DNA from: Caulobacter sp. 602-2 | Lineage (GTDB): Bacteria > Pseudomonadota > Alphaproteobacteria > Caulobacterales > Caulobacteraceae | Reading direction: 5' to 3' | Assembly: GCF_011043625.1 (NCBI RefSeq) | Contig: NZ_JAAKGT010000004.1 | Span: forward strand, 62,001 to 126,000 | DNA length: 64,000 bases | Shown: piece after piece, positions 17,680-26,375 of the stretch | Layout of the letters: each line of letters starts with the position of its first letter | How positions within the stretch are numbered: the stretch's first letter is position 1 | The notes under the pieces: model-generated | The model's input: the letters and a program-made list of their open reading frames with translations, nothing else | Told to the model about the DNA's origin: nothing | The model's database searches: none | Position numbers and translations under genes: made by a program

Positions 17680-19032
17680 TCAGCCGGCCAGATGCAAAAG
17701 CGCCGATCCGTGCGGCGCCAGCGTGCGCTGCATGCGACCGCTCACCCGTCCCAGGTCCTGCCCGCTCCACAGGTCGATGGCCGACACGCCGTCGGCCAGG
17801 CCAAGGTCGCGCAGGCCGATCCCGACCGTCTTCGGCTTGGCCGTCGTGTTGAACAGCGCCAGGTAACGCTCGGCCGGCTTGCCTTCGGGCCGGGCCGACC
17901 AGACCCGCGCCCCGTCCTCGACGAAATGGGGCTGGTTACCGGTGCTGGCCTGGTTGACCGCCAGCACCGCACTATTGTTCAGCAGGGCCAGGGTCGGCGC
18001 GTCGAGGTGGCGCAGGTCGCCGCCCATGATCAGCGGCGAGCGGGCGATCGACCACAGGGTCATCAGGGTCTGCTGTTCGTCCGGCGTGAACTTGCTGTCG
18101 CGCTTGCCCAGGGCCAGCCGGCCCAGTGGCAGCATGTCGGCGTCGGGCCAGGCGCCCGGCGCGCGGAAGGCGTTCCAGTTCTCCAGCCTTGTGAACTGGG
18201 CGTCCAGCATCGACCACTCGTCCCAGAAGTCGTCTGAGATGCGCCACATCTGGGCGAACCTGCGCACATGCTCGGCGCGCGGCACCGGGGTCTCGCCCGG
18301 CGACAGGCTGAGGATCATCGGCCGGCCGCAGGCCCTGATCGCCTTGTGCGCCGCCTCGATCTCGGCGGCGTGGGCGTCGTAGGGCCGGCTCATGTCGTCC
18401 ATCTTCACGAAGTCGACGCCCCACTGGGCGAACAGGCCAAAGACGCTGTCGTAATAGGCCTGAGCGCCGGGCTTGCGCATGTCCACGCCGTACATGTCGG
18501 GGTTCCACGAGCAGATGCTGGAGGTGTCGGCGATGTCGGCGGCGCGGACGCTCGTCCCCAGCACCGGCAGGTTGGCCTTCACCGCCGCGCGCGGGACGCC
18601 CCGCATCAGGTGCACGCCGAACTTCAGGCCCAGCGCATGGACCTGGTCGGCCAGCGGCTTGAAGCCCAGGCCGCCGGCGCTGGAGGCGAAACGGTTGGGG
18701 GCGGGCAGCAGGCGGCCATGGCCGTCCATCGCCGGCTGGGGATCGCGATTGTACTCGTAGCTGGCGGCCGCCGGCTCGTACCACTGGATGTCGACCGTGA
18801 AGACGTCGTAGCCGAACGGCAGCAGTTTCGCGGCCATGATCCTGGCCGTCTCCAGCGCCTGGGCCTCGTTGATCGTGGTGGCGAAGCTGTTCCAGCTGTT
18901 CCAGCCCATCGGCGGGCGCGGGGCCAGCAGCGGGGCCCGGGCCGGCGCGGCCCCGGCGCTCGAACCGGCCGCCAGGCCGGCGCCCACGCCCGCCAGCAGA
19001 ACGCCGCGCCGATCCATCGAGGGTCCCGTCAT
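17680..19032 (-). CDS. Alpha-galactosidase-like glycoside hydrolase, family GH27
   Basis: About 450 residues with a twin-arginine-type signal (MDRRGVLLAGVGAGL; the internal ATG ending at 19017 is an equally good start). The GH27 opening PPMGWNSWNSF is at about residue 40. The nucleophile is Asp212 in DFVKMDDMSRPY, and the acid/base is an Asp of MWRISDDFWDEW near 267. The C-terminal beta domain ends APHGSALLHLAG. These enzymes release terminal alpha-galactosyl or related sugars in the periplasm or outside the cell. No sugar transporter is adjacent. Confidence 0.9.
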   Translation of the reverse strand: MTGPSMDRRGVLLAGVGAGLAAGSSAGAAPARAPLLAPRPPMGWNSWNSFATTINEAQALETARIMAAKLLPFGYDVFTVDIQWYEPAAASYEYNRDPQPAMDGHGRLLPAPNRFASSAGGLGFKPLADQVHALGLKFGVHLMRGVPRAAVKANLPVLGTSVRAADIADTSSICSWNPDMYGVDMRKPGAQAYYDSVFGLFAQWGVDFVKMDDMSRPYDAHAAEIEAAHKAIRACGRPMILSLSPGETPVPRAEHVRRFAQMWRISDDFWDEWSMLDAQFTRLENWNAFRAPGAWPDADMLPLGRLALGKRDSKFTPDEQQTLMTLWSIARSPLIMGGDLRHLDAPTLALLNNSAVLAVNQASTGNQPHFVEDGARVWSARPEGKPAERYLALFNTTAKPKTVGIGLRDLGLADGVSAIDLWSGQDLGRVSGRMQRTLAPHGSALLHLAG

Positions 19033-19165
19033 CGCCCGCCTCCCGCCCCGACGGCCTTCGCGCCGTCCTCCTGGGCGACGCTATTTGTCAGACAATTTGC
19101 CCGATCGGCAAGGCGCCGACGGCAGGGGCTTGGAGCCTGGCCGCCAAGGCGTCTAGGTTGGCGGC

Positions 19166-19705
19166 ATGATCCGTCTGTTCACCGCGATCGCCATCCCTTC
19201 CGAGATCGGCGCGCCGCTGCAAGCCCGACAATCCGGCATCGAAGGCGCCCGCTGGCGACCGCTGGAGGCCTTTCACATCACCCTGCGCTTCATCGGCGAC
19301 GTGCAGGAACCCGTCGCCGCCGACCTGGACGAGGCGCTGGCGCAGATCGAGGCCCCGGCCTTCGACCTGGAACTGAAGGGCGCCGGCCATTTCGGCGAGG
19401 GCGCCGACATGCACGCCGTCTGGGCCGGGGTCGAGGACGAGCCGCTGCTGCGACGCCTGCAGAAGGCCAACGAAAGCGCCGCCCGCCAGGCCGAGCTGAA
19501 GCCTGAGACCCGCACCTACCTGCCGCACGTCACCCTGGCCTATCTCAAGCGCGCGACCGTTCCCGAGGTCGGCGCCTGGATCCAGCGCAACAACCTGCTG
19601 CATTCGCCGCCCTTCCACGTCGATCGCTTCGGCCTCTATTCCAGCTGGCAGACCAAGGAGGGCTCGGTCTACCGGCTGGAGCGGGAGTATCCGCTGAAGC
19701 GCTGA
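19166..19705 (+). CDS. thpR: RNA 2',3'-cyclic phosphodiesterase ThpR
   Basis: 179 residues, a 2H phosphoesterase. Both catalytic HxT motifs are present: FHITLRFIGDV at about residue 36 and LPHVTLAYLKR near 121. The family opens 2',3'-cyclic phosphates on RNA ends (formerly called 2'-5' RNA ligase). The C-terminal FGLYSSWQTKEGSVYRLEREYPL is characteristic. Short gap to the DUF4126 gene on the same strand. Confidence 0.92.
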   Translation: MIRLFTAIAIPSEIGAPLQARQSGIEGARWRPLEAFHITLRFIGDVQEPVAADLDEALAQIEAPAFDLELKGAGHFGEGADMHAVWAGVEDEPLLRRLQKANESAARQAELKPETRTYLPHVTLAYLKRATVPEVGAWIQRNNLLHSPPFHVDRFGLYSSWQTKEGSVYRLEREYPLKR

Positions 19706-19802
19706 TCGGGCGAACCGCAGCCGGAACATCCAAGCCGGCGCCCGATGCTTGCGCTTTGCTTCCGACGCGCGCCTGATCGCGGCGACGCTCGGGAGTTTTC
19801 GC

Positions 19803-20267
19803 ATGACCCTCTACGTCCTCGCCCTGCTCATCGGCGTGATCGCCGGCCTGCGGGCCATGACCGCCCCCGCCGCCGTCGCCTGGGGCGCGCACCTGGGCTG
19901 GATCCCGCTGGCCGGCACGCCGCTGGCCTGGCTGGGCGGCAACATCGCCACCTGGATCTTCACCGCCCTGGCGGCGGTCGAACTGATCACCGACCAGCTG
20001 CCCATGACCCCCAGCCGCAAGGTTCCGCCGCAGTTCGGCGCGCGCATCGTCGCCGGCGGCTTCTCGGGCGCGGCCATCGGCATGGCCGGCGGCGCGTGGA
20101 TCGCCGGCGCCGTGCTGGGCGTGGTCGGCGCGGTGATCGGCACCCTGGGCGGCGCCGAGCTGCGCGGCCGCCTGGCCAAGGCCTTCAAGCGCGACACGCC
20201 GGCGGCTCTTGTCGAAGACGTGATCGCGCTGGGCGGCGCCTATCTGATCGTCTCGGCGGTTTCGTGA
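19803..20267 (+). CDS. DUF4126 family membrane protein
   Basis: 154 residues, strongly hydrophobic, with about four membrane segments and glycine/alanine-rich helices (LLIGVIAGLRAMTAPAAVAW, then GARIVAGGFSGAAIGMAGGAW). The pattern fits DUF4126, a small inner-membrane family of unknown role. I start at 19803, where GGGAG lies nine bases upstream, rather than at the ATG 54 bases earlier. The flavoprotein gene begins two bases after the stop, so the pair is probably cotranscribed. Confidence 0.78.
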   Translation: MTLYVLALLIGVIAGLRAMTAPAAVAWGAHLGWIPLAGTPLAWLGGNIATWIFTALAAVELITDQLPMTPSRKVPPQFGARIVAGGFSGAAIGMAGGAWIAGAVLGVVGAVIGTLGGAELRGRLAKAFKRDTPAALVEDVIALGGAYLIVSAVS

Positions 20268-20269
20268 GC

Positions 20270-21658
20270 ATGACGTTCGACGCCATCATCATCGGAGCCG
20301 GCCAGGCCGGACCCTCGCTCGCCGGCCGCCTGACCGCCGCCGGCTGGAAGGTGGCCCTGGTCGAGCGCAAGCTGTTCGGCGGCACCTGCGTCAACACCGG
20401 CTGCATGCCGACCAAGACCCTGGTGGCCAGCGCCTACGCCGCGCATCTGGCCCGCCGGGCCGCCGATTACGGCGTCGTGCTGCAGGGGCCCGTCGGCGTC
20501 GACATGAAGGCGGTCAAGGAACGCCAGCAGACCGTGGTGCGTAACGCCCGCGGCAATGTCGAGATCTGGCTGAAGGGGATGAAGGGCCTCTCCGTGTTCG
20601 AAGGCCACGCCCGCCTGACCTCGCCCACCAGCGTCGAGGTCGACGGCCAGGTGCTGGAGGCCCCGAAGATCTTTCTCAATGTCGGCGGCCGCGCCAACGT
20701 CCCCGACATGCCGGGGATCGAGGATGTCTCGTATCTCACCAATGTCGGCATGATGCAGCTGGATGTGCTGCCCGAGCACCTGGTGATCGTCGGCGGCAGC
20801 TATATCGGGCTGGAGTTCGCCCAGATGTACCGGCGCTTCGGCGCCCAGGTGACCGTGGTCGAGATGGGTCCGCGCCTGATCGGCCGCGAGGACCCCGAGG
20901 TTTCCGACGCCGTGCGCGAGACCCTCGAGGCCGAAGGGATCGCCGTGCGGCTGAACGCCGAATGCATCAGCTTCTCGCCCTGCAAGACGGAAGGGGGCGA
21001 AGACGGGGTCTGCGTCCACGTCTCGTGCACCGAGGGCGAGCCGGCCGTGAAGGGCTCGCACACCCTGCTGGCCGTCGGCCGCAGGCCCAACACCGACGAC
21101 CTGGGCCTGGAGGCGGCCGGCGTCGCGGTCGACAAGCGCGGCTACGTCACGGTCGACGAGGCCCTGCGCACTAACGTCCCGTCGATCTGGGCCATGGGTG
21201 ACTGCAACGGGCGCGGCGCCTTCACCCACACCGCCTACAACGACTTCGAGATCATCGCGGCCAACCTGCTCGACGACGACCCCAGGAAGGTGACCGACCG
21301 CCTGACCGCCTACGCCCTCTATACCGACCCGCCGCTGGGCCGGGTGGGGATGACCGAGGCCGAGGTGCGCGCCCGGGGCCGTCCGGCCCTGGTCGGAACG
21401 CGCCCGATGACCCGCGTCGGCCGGGCGATCGAGAAGGGCGAGACCAGGGGCTTCATGAAGGTGCTGGTCGACGCCGAGAGCAAGGAGATCCTCGGCGCGG
21501 CGATCCTGGGAACCTCGGGCGACGAGGCCATCCACGGCATTCTCGACGTCATGTACGCCAAGGCCCCCTACACCGTCCTGCAGCGCACCGTGCCGATCCA
21601 CCCGACGGTGTCGGAACTGATCCCCACCGTGCTGGGCGAGCTGAAGCCGCTGGAGTAG
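20270..21658 (+). CDS. Pyridine nucleotide-disulfide oxidoreductase (mercuric reductase/lipoamide dehydrogenase-like)
   Basis: 462 residues. FAD-binding GxGxxG at the start (IIIGAGQAGPSLA), redox-active disulfide in GGTCVNTGCMPTKTLVAS (residues about 40-57), NAD(P)-binding VIVGGSYIGLEFAQMYRRFG, second FAD motif IWAMGDCNGRGAFTHTA, and the dimerisation domain with the catalytic His of HPTVSELIPT. It lacks the N-terminal metal-binding domain and the terminal vicinal cysteines of true MerA, and no mer genes or 2-oxoacid dehydrogenase genes adjoin, so the substrate is open. A GTG six bases before the ATG is an alternative start. Confidence 0.85.
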   Translation: MTFDAIIIGAGQAGPSLAGRLTAAGWKVALVERKLFGGTCVNTGCMPTKTLVASAYAAHLARRAADYGVVLQGPVGVDMKAVKERQQTVVRNARGNVEIWLKGMKGLSVFEGHARLTSPTSVEVDGQVLEAPKIFLNVGGRANVPDMPGIEDVSYLTNVGMMQLDVLPEHLVIVGGSYIGLEFAQMYRRFGAQVTVVEMGPRLIGREDPEVSDAVRETLEAEGIAVRLNAECISFSPCKTEGGEDGVCVHVSCTEGEPAVKGSHTLLAVGRRPNTDDLGLEAAGVAVDKRGYVTVDEALRTNVPSIWAMGDCNGRGAFTHTAYNDFEIIAANLLDDDPRKVTDRLTAYALYTDPPLGRVGMTEAEVRARGRPALVGTRPMTRVGRAIEKGETRGFMKVLVDAESKEILGAAILGTSGDEAIHGILDVMYAKAPYTVLQRTVPIHPTVSELIPTVLGELKPLE

Positions 21659-21698
21659 GCGAGGGCCTCCGCCAGGGTCGAGCAGGGCATCCGGCCCG

Positions 21699-22607
21699 CT
21701 ACTTGCCCGCCCGCTCCTTGGTCAGGCGCGCGTCCAGCCGGGCCGCATGGCGATCGGCATAGGCGCGGCAGGCGCCGGGATCGACGAAGGGGTTGGGCGT
21801 TCTGCTGCGCCGGGCGCGCGCCAGCCGCTCGTCGCCGCCCGACTGGTCGGGGTGGGCGCTGATCAGCACGTCGCAGTTGAGGCTCCGCATCACGTCGAAG
21901 CTGCGGCGGAAGCTCGCCACGACCCCGGCATTGGCCGGATCCGAGAACCGGTAGCCGTCGGACGACACCGGATTGAGGCTGGAGCCGAACACCACCGCCT
22001 TGCAGGCCCGCCGCTCGCACGCGGTCCAGGTCCAGCTCATGCTGCCGGCCGTGTGGCCCGGCGTGGCGCGGGCGGTGACCGCAACGTCGCCCAGCCGGAT
22101 CACCTCGCCGTCCTTGACCGCACGCAGCCTGGTCACGGGCGGGAAGGCGGCCAGATCAGCCGCCTGCTGATCGTCGGCGCCCGCACGGCCGTGTCGCAGC
22201 ACCTGCGCCGCCGGAGCACTGGCCACCACCGTCGCGCCGCTGTCACGGGCCAGGGCGGCGAGGCCTCCGGCGTGGTCGTAGTGCGGCTCGGTGCTGAGGA
22301 TCAACTTGATGTCGGTGACCTTGAAGCCCAGCGCCCTGATGTTGGCCTCGATGGCCGGCGCGGCCTGGGGCAGGGCGGCGTCGACCAGGATCAGGCCCTG
22401 GCTGGTCTTGATCAGGCCAACGCTGAGTCCGCCGAAGCCCACAATGTAGCTATTGCCGTAGACCTTGATCGGCGCCTCGGGCTTCAGCCAGCGGGCCGCA
22501 TAGTCCGGCGCGATCGGGGCCAGCAGCGGGTCGTGCGCCAGGGCCGGCCCGGCTAGGGCGGAAACTCCGGCGACAAGGCTGAGGCCCGCGATCCACGTCT
22601 TCTTCAT
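21699..22607 (-). CDS. Subclass B3 metallo-beta-lactamase with Glu at the first zinc-ligand position
   Basis: 302 residues with a signal peptide (MKKTWIAGLSLVAGVSALA). It has the B3 landmarks: GFGGLSVGLIKTSQGLILVDAAL, TPGHTAGSMSW with His185 (standard 196), SSLNPVSSDGYRFSD, and ISAHPDQSG with His252 (263). The metal motif reads STEPHYDH: His109, Asp111 and His112 (118, 120, 121) are kept, but the residue at 116 is Glu107 instead of His. B3 enzymes with Gln or Glu at 116 are known and can be active. It is divergent from an AmpR-type regulator, which supports a beta-lactamase role. Activity is inferred. Confidence 0.88.
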   Translation of the reverse strand: MKKTWIAGLSLVAGVSALAGPALAHDPLLAPIAPDYAARWLKPEAPIKVYGNSYIVGFGGLSVGLIKTSQGLILVDAALPQAAPAIEANIRALGFKVTDIKLILSTEPHYDHAGGLAALARDSGATVVASAPAAQVLRHGRAGADDQQAADLAAFPPVTRLRAVKDGEVIRLGDVAVTARATPGHTAGSMSWTWTACERRACKAVVFGSSLNPVSSDGYRFSDPANAGVVASFRRSFDVMRSLNCDVLISAHPDQSGGDERLARARRSRTPNPFVDPGACRAYADRHAARLDARLTKERAGK

Positions 22608-22710
22608 GCCGCTATCCCCTTCGGTTGGCGCGGCGAACCTGCCGGGCGGGGGCGGCGGCGACAAAGCATCATATCTGGACGCAGCCATGAGCCTGGTTCA
22701 TGGCTTGACC
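22608..22710. promoter_or_regulatory. Divergent promoter region between metallo-beta-lactamase and ampR-like gene
   Basis: The 103 bases between the two starts must hold both promoters. I see CATGA-N7-TCATG (22686-22702) and CATGG-CTTGA-CCATG (22699-22713), overlapping dyads just before the ampR-like start; LysR proteins bind T-N11-A dyads of this size. No clear -35/-10 pair could be assigned. Confidence 0.35.
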
Positions 22711-23607
22711 ATGGATCGCGCCCAACTGCCGCTGAACGCCCTGCGCGCCTTCGAGGCCGCCGCCCGGCATCTGAACTTCACCCGCGCCGCCGTCGAACTG
22801 TGCGTCAGCCAGGGCGCGGTCAGCCATCAGGTCGCCCAGCTGGAAGCCCGCCTGGGCGTGGCGCTGTTTCGCCGCCTGCCGCGCGGCCTGGCCCTGACCG
22901 ACGAGGGCCAGGCCCTGGCGCCGGTGCTGGTCGACGCCTTCGACCGCATCGGCGCGACGCTGGAGCGCTATAGCGACGGACGTCTGCGCGAGGTGCTGAC
23001 CCTGGGCGTGGTCGGCTCGTTCGCGGCCGGCTGGCTGCTGCCGCGCCTGGAGGCCTTCCGCCGCGCCTGCCCGCAGGTCGACCTGCGGGTGATGACCAAC
23101 AACAACCGCGTCGACCTGGCCGGCGAGGGACTGGACCTGGCCATCCGCTTCGGCGACGGGGCCTGGCACGGCGTTCATGCCGAGCCGATCCTGGCCGCGC
23201 CGCTCAGCGCCCTGTGCGCGCCGGCGATCGCGGCGCGCCTTTCCTCCCCGGCCGACCTCAGTCGCGAGATCCTGCTGCGGTCCTATCGCGCCGACGAGTG
23301 GCCGCGCTGGTTCGCCGCCGCCGGGGCCGAGGCGCCGCCGCTGCGCGGGCCGATGTTCGACAATTCGGTGCTGATGGTCGCCGCCGCCGTCGCCGGCCAG
23401 GGCGTGGCGTTGGCGCCCGTCGCCCTGTTCGGGTCAGAGCTGGCGGCCGAGCGCCTGGTCCGTCCGTTCGCCGCCGAGGTGATCACCGGCCGTTACTGGC
23501 TGACCCGGCTGCATTCGCGGGCCGACACCCCGGCCATGGCGCTGTTTCGCAGCTGGCTGCACGGCGAGATGGCGCCGCCTAAGCCGCCAGCGGCAGCACC
23601 ACGCTGA
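22711..23607 (+). CDS. LysR-type regulator closely resembling AmpR
   Basis: 298 residues, the length of AmpR. The N-terminal helix-turn-helix region (LPLNALRAFEAAARHLNFTRAAVELCVSQ) follows AmpR almost residue by residue as I recall it, and so do NNNRVDLAGEGLDLAIRFGDGAWH in the effector domain and ILLRSYRADEWPRW. AmpR senses muropeptides and activates a divergent beta-lactamase gene; here the divergent gene is a class B3 enzyme. I start at 22711 because AmpR proteins begin three to five residues before PLNSLRAFE; the ATG at 22687 is possible. Its 3' end overlaps the convergent kinase gene by 29 bases. Confidence 0.85.
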   Translation: MDRAQLPLNALRAFEAAARHLNFTRAAVELCVSQGAVSHQVAQLEARLGVALFRRLPRGLALTDEGQALAPVLVDAFDRIGATLERYSDGRLREVLTLGVVGSFAAGWLLPRLEAFRRACPQVDLRVMTNNNRVDLAGEGLDLAIRFGDGAWHGVHAEPILAAPLSALCAPAIAARLSSPADLSREILLRSYRADEWPRWFAAAGAEAPPLRGPMFDNSVLMVAAAVAGQGVALAPVALFGSELAAERLVRPFAAEVITGRYWLTRLHSRADTPAMALFRSWLHGEMAPPKPPAAAPR

Positions 23608-24940
23608 AGGCCGAGCCCTCGCCCGGCCGGCTGGAGACGGACAGGCGCCCGCCGTGGGCCTCGACGATCGCCTTGCTGATCGCCAGGCCAAGGCCGTTGC
23701 CGTGGGCCGCGGCCGCCTCGCCCTGCCAATGGCGCTCGAACACCCGGGCGGCCTGTTCGGGGCTCATGCCCCAGCCGGTGTCGCGCACCTCGATCACAAC
23801 AGCCGGGCCCTCGACCCGGCTGGACAGCGACACCGTCCCGCCCGGCTCGGTGAACTTGATGGCGTTGGACAGCAGGTTGGCCACCACCTGGCCGACGCGG
23901 GCGGCGTCGGCGTCGAGCCACGGCTCGGCCGCGTCGGGCGTGTAGGCGAAGGTCAGCCCCTTGCGGGCGGCCGACAGCGAGAACTGCTCGGCGATGTCGG
24001 CCAGCAGGCGGCGCAGATCGACCGTCTCGCGGGCCAGCACCAGGCCGCCGGCCTCGATCTTGGAATGGTCGAGGATGTTGCGGATCAGCCGGCGCATGGT
24101 CTCGGTGGCCAGCAGGATGGCCTCGACGCCCGAGCGCACCTTGGGCTGGGCTTCGACGCCCGGCTGGGCCAGCAGGTTCTCGCTGGCGAACAGGATGGTG
24201 GTGATGGGGTTGTTGAGGTCGTGGGCCACCACCTCGACCGCCTCCTTGCGCGCCAGCGAGATGGCCTTTTCCCGCTCGGCCAGGCGTGCGGCGACCTGGT
24301 CGTAGCTGCGCTTCTGCTCGACCAGCCGCAGCAGCAGGCGGCCAAGGAAGGCGCAGAACACGAAGGCGCAGATCGAGGCCAGGGCCAGCACCCCGAACAC
24401 CACGCGCACCACGCGCTGGTTGCGGGCCCGTTCGGCCTGGTAGCGCGCCGCCGACCGGTCGGTGAAGCGGTCGATGGCCGCGTCTATGCTGGCGGTCAGC
24501 GGTCCGGCGTTCTTCTGGAAATAGGCGTTGGCGCGGCTCATCGTGCCGCCGTCCAGGCGCTGGGCCACGCCGGCCCGCTGCAGCACCAGCAGCCGACGCT
24601 GCAGGGCGGCCACCTGGTCGAGCGCCGCGCGGGTCTCGTCGTCGCGGGCCAGCGCCTTCAGGTCGCCGACGATGGCGTCGAAGCGCCGGTTGGAGCGCTC
24701 CAGCTCGACCAGCAGGCCCTTCTCACCATTGATGACGATGACCGGCACCAGGGCGTTCTGCCGCATCTTCTCGCTGCGCAGGTCGTGGGCCAGGATCACG
24801 GTGCGGGTGTAGACGGCGTCCAGCCGGTCCTGGGCGGCCGAGAAGCGGGCCAGGAAGAACAGCGACGCGGCCAGCAGCGGCAGGAAGGCCAGGGCGATCA
24901 GCCCCACCAGCACCAGCAGCCTGCGTTCGTAACCGACCAT
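23579..24940 (-). CDS. Membrane sensor histidine kinase (orphan)
   Basis: 453 residues. Two membrane segments (about 8-32 and 178-204) bracket a mostly helical periplasmic sensor. The phosphoacceptor is His240 in EVVAHDLNNPITTI. The ATPase domain shows the N box (VVANLLSNAIKFTEPGG), G1 (VRDTGWGMSPEQ) and G2 (GNGLGLAISKAIVEAHGG). No response regulator gene lies beside it. It might sense envelope stress together with the AmpR/beta-lactamase pair downstream of its 3' end, but nothing beyond adjacency supports that. Confidence 0.9.
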   Translation of the reverse strand: MVGYERRLLVLVGLIALAFLPLLAASLFFLARFSAAQDRLDAVYTRTVILAHDLRSEKMRQNALVPVIVINGEKGLLVELERSNRRFDAIVGDLKALARDDETRAALDQVAALQRRLLVLQRAGVAQRLDGGTMSRANAYFQKNAGPLTASIDAAIDRFTDRSAARYQAERARNQRVVRVVFGVLALASICAFVFCAFLGRLLLRLVEQKRSYDQVAARLAEREKAISLARKEAVEVVAHDLNNPITTILFASENLLAQPGVEAQPKVRSGVEAILLATETMRRLIRNILDHSKIEAGGLVLARETVDLRRLLADIAEQFSLSAARKGLTFAYTPDAAEPWLDADAARVGQVVANLLSNAIKFTEPGGTVSLSSRVEGPAVVIEVRDTGWGMSPEQAARVFERHWQGEAAAAHGNGLGLAISKAIVEAHGGRLSVSSRPGEGSAFSVVLPLAA

Positions 24941-24966
24941 CTAGGACCCTTCGGCCTTGCGCGGGA

Positions 24967-25362
24967 TCAGACCGCCGCGTGGTCCTTCAGCACCCCCAGC
25001 GTCACGATGGCCAGGGTCTCCTCGTGGGTGGCCTCGAGAATGACCTGCGGAGCCATGCCCGCGTCCAGCGCCTCGCGCCAGCGGCCGGCGCAAAGGCACC
25101 AGCGGTCGCCGGGCTTGAGCCCCCGGAAGGCGAACTCCGGACGCGGGGTCGACAGGTCGTTGCCGGTGGCCTTGGAAAAGGCCAGGAACTCCTCGGTCAT
25201 CACCGCGCAGACCGTGTGCAGGCCAAGGTCGTGCGGTCCGGTCTCGCAGCAGCCGTTGCGGTAGAAGCCGGTCACCGGATCGAGCGAGCAGGGGACCAGT
25301 TCCCCGCCCAGCACGTTGCGGGCCGTCTCGTCGTAGCGCGTGGGGGCCGGTTGCGTGGTCAT
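24967..25362 (-). CDS. DUF2237 family protein
   Basis: 131 residues. The family's conserved cysteine-rich core is visible: RNVLGGELVPCSLDPVTGFYRNGCC (split at the usual position), DLGLHTVCAVMTEEFLAFSK, and PGDRWCLCAGRWREAL. DUF2237 proteins are small soluble proteins of unknown function, common in proteobacteria and cyanobacteria; the conserved Cys residues suggest a metal or redox site. It lies 26 bases upstream of the histidine kinase on the same strand. Confidence 0.85.
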   Translation of the reverse strand: MTTQPAPTRYDETARNVLGGELVPCSLDPVTGFYRNGCCETGPHDLGLHTVCAVMTEEFLAFSKATGNDLSTPRPEFAFRGLKPGDRWCLCAGRWREALDAGMAPQVILEATHEETLAIVTLGVLKDHAAV

Positions 25363-25485
25363 GGCGCCAGCTTAACCCCGTTTGCGGCTTTCCCGCCATG
25401 GCTTCGCCCGCCGCGAGATCGCCGCTTCCCGTCGCGCGCGGCGGGTGCTTTACACTCGCGTCGTCCCTGCCAGGATGACCCCGCC

Positions 25486-26364
25486 ATGACCGATCTCGCC
25501 CGGCCGCGCCGCAGCGCCCTCTACATGCCCGCCTCCAACGCCAAGGCCGTGGAGAAGGCGCGCACGCTCGACGCCGACGTGATCATCCTCGACCTCGAGG
25601 ACGCCGTGGCCCCGGAGATGAAGCCCGCCGCCCGCGAGGCCGCCGTGGCGGCGGTGAAGGCCGGGGGTTTTGGCCCGCGCGAGATCGTCATCCGCACCAA
25701 CGGCCTGGACACCCCCTGGGGCGCCGACGACCTGAAGGCCGCCGCCGAGGCCGGCCCCGACGCCGTGCTCGTGCCCAAGGTCAATGACGCCGCCGACGTC
25801 CACGCCTATGACGCGGCCCTGCACGCGGCCCCGATCCACACGCGCCTGTGGACCATGATCGAGACCGCCAAGGCCGCCTTCCACCTGTGGGAGATCGGCG
25901 AGGCGGCGAAGACCACGCGCCTGTCGGCCTGGGTGATGGGGGTCAACGACCTGGCCAAGGAGATGCGGGCGCGCCAGACGCCGGGCCGCGAGGCCTTCCT
26001 GCCGATCCTGTCGCTGGCGGTCGCCGCCGCGCGCGGCCATGGCCTGTCGATCCTCGACGGGGTGCACAACGACATCGAGGATCTGGCCGCGCTGGAGGCC
26101 GTCTGCGGCCAGGCCGTCGACTTCGGCTTCGACGGCAAGACCCTGATCCATCCCAAGCACCTGCCGATCTGCAACCGGGTGTTCTCGCCGTCGGACGACG
26201 AGATCGCCTGGAGCCAGGCGGTGATCGCCGCCTTCGCCGCGCCCGAGAACGCCGGCAAGGGCGCGCTGCGCGTCGAGGGCAAGATGGCCGAACGGCTGCA
26301 TCTGGCGCAGGCGCAGCGGCTGGTGGCGGTGTCCGAGGCCATCGCCGCCCGGACGGCGGGCTGA
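25486..26364 (+). CDS. CitE-like HpcH/HpaI aldolase family protein (malyl-CoA thioesterase/lyase type)
   Basis: 292 residues, TIM barrel of the citrate lyase beta/malyl-CoA lyase family. Visible family residues: RSALYMPASNAKAVEKA at the N-terminus, DVIILDLEDAVAPEMK with the acidic metal-site residues, a catalytic Glu in WTMIETAKAAF, and DFGFDGKTLIHPKHL. This set matches free-standing CoA-ester lyases or malyl-CoA thioesterases rather than a citrate lyase subunit, because no citD/citF genes adjoin. The substrate is unresolved. Confidence 0.87.
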   Translation: MTDLARPRRSALYMPASNAKAVEKARTLDADVIILDLEDAVAPEMKPAAREAAVAAVKAGGFGPREIVIRTNGLDTPWGADDLKAAAEAGPDAVLVPKVNDAADVHAYDAALHAAPIHTRLWTMIETAKAAFHLWEIGEAAKTTRLSAWVMGVNDLAKEMRARQTPGREAFLPILSLAVAAARGHGLSILDGVHNDIEDLAALEAVCGQAVDFGFDGKTLIHPKHLPICNRVFSPSDDEIAWSQAVIAAFAAPENAGKGALRVEGKMAERLHLAQAQRLVAVSEAIAARTAG

Positions 26365-26375
26365 TAAGGACCCCC

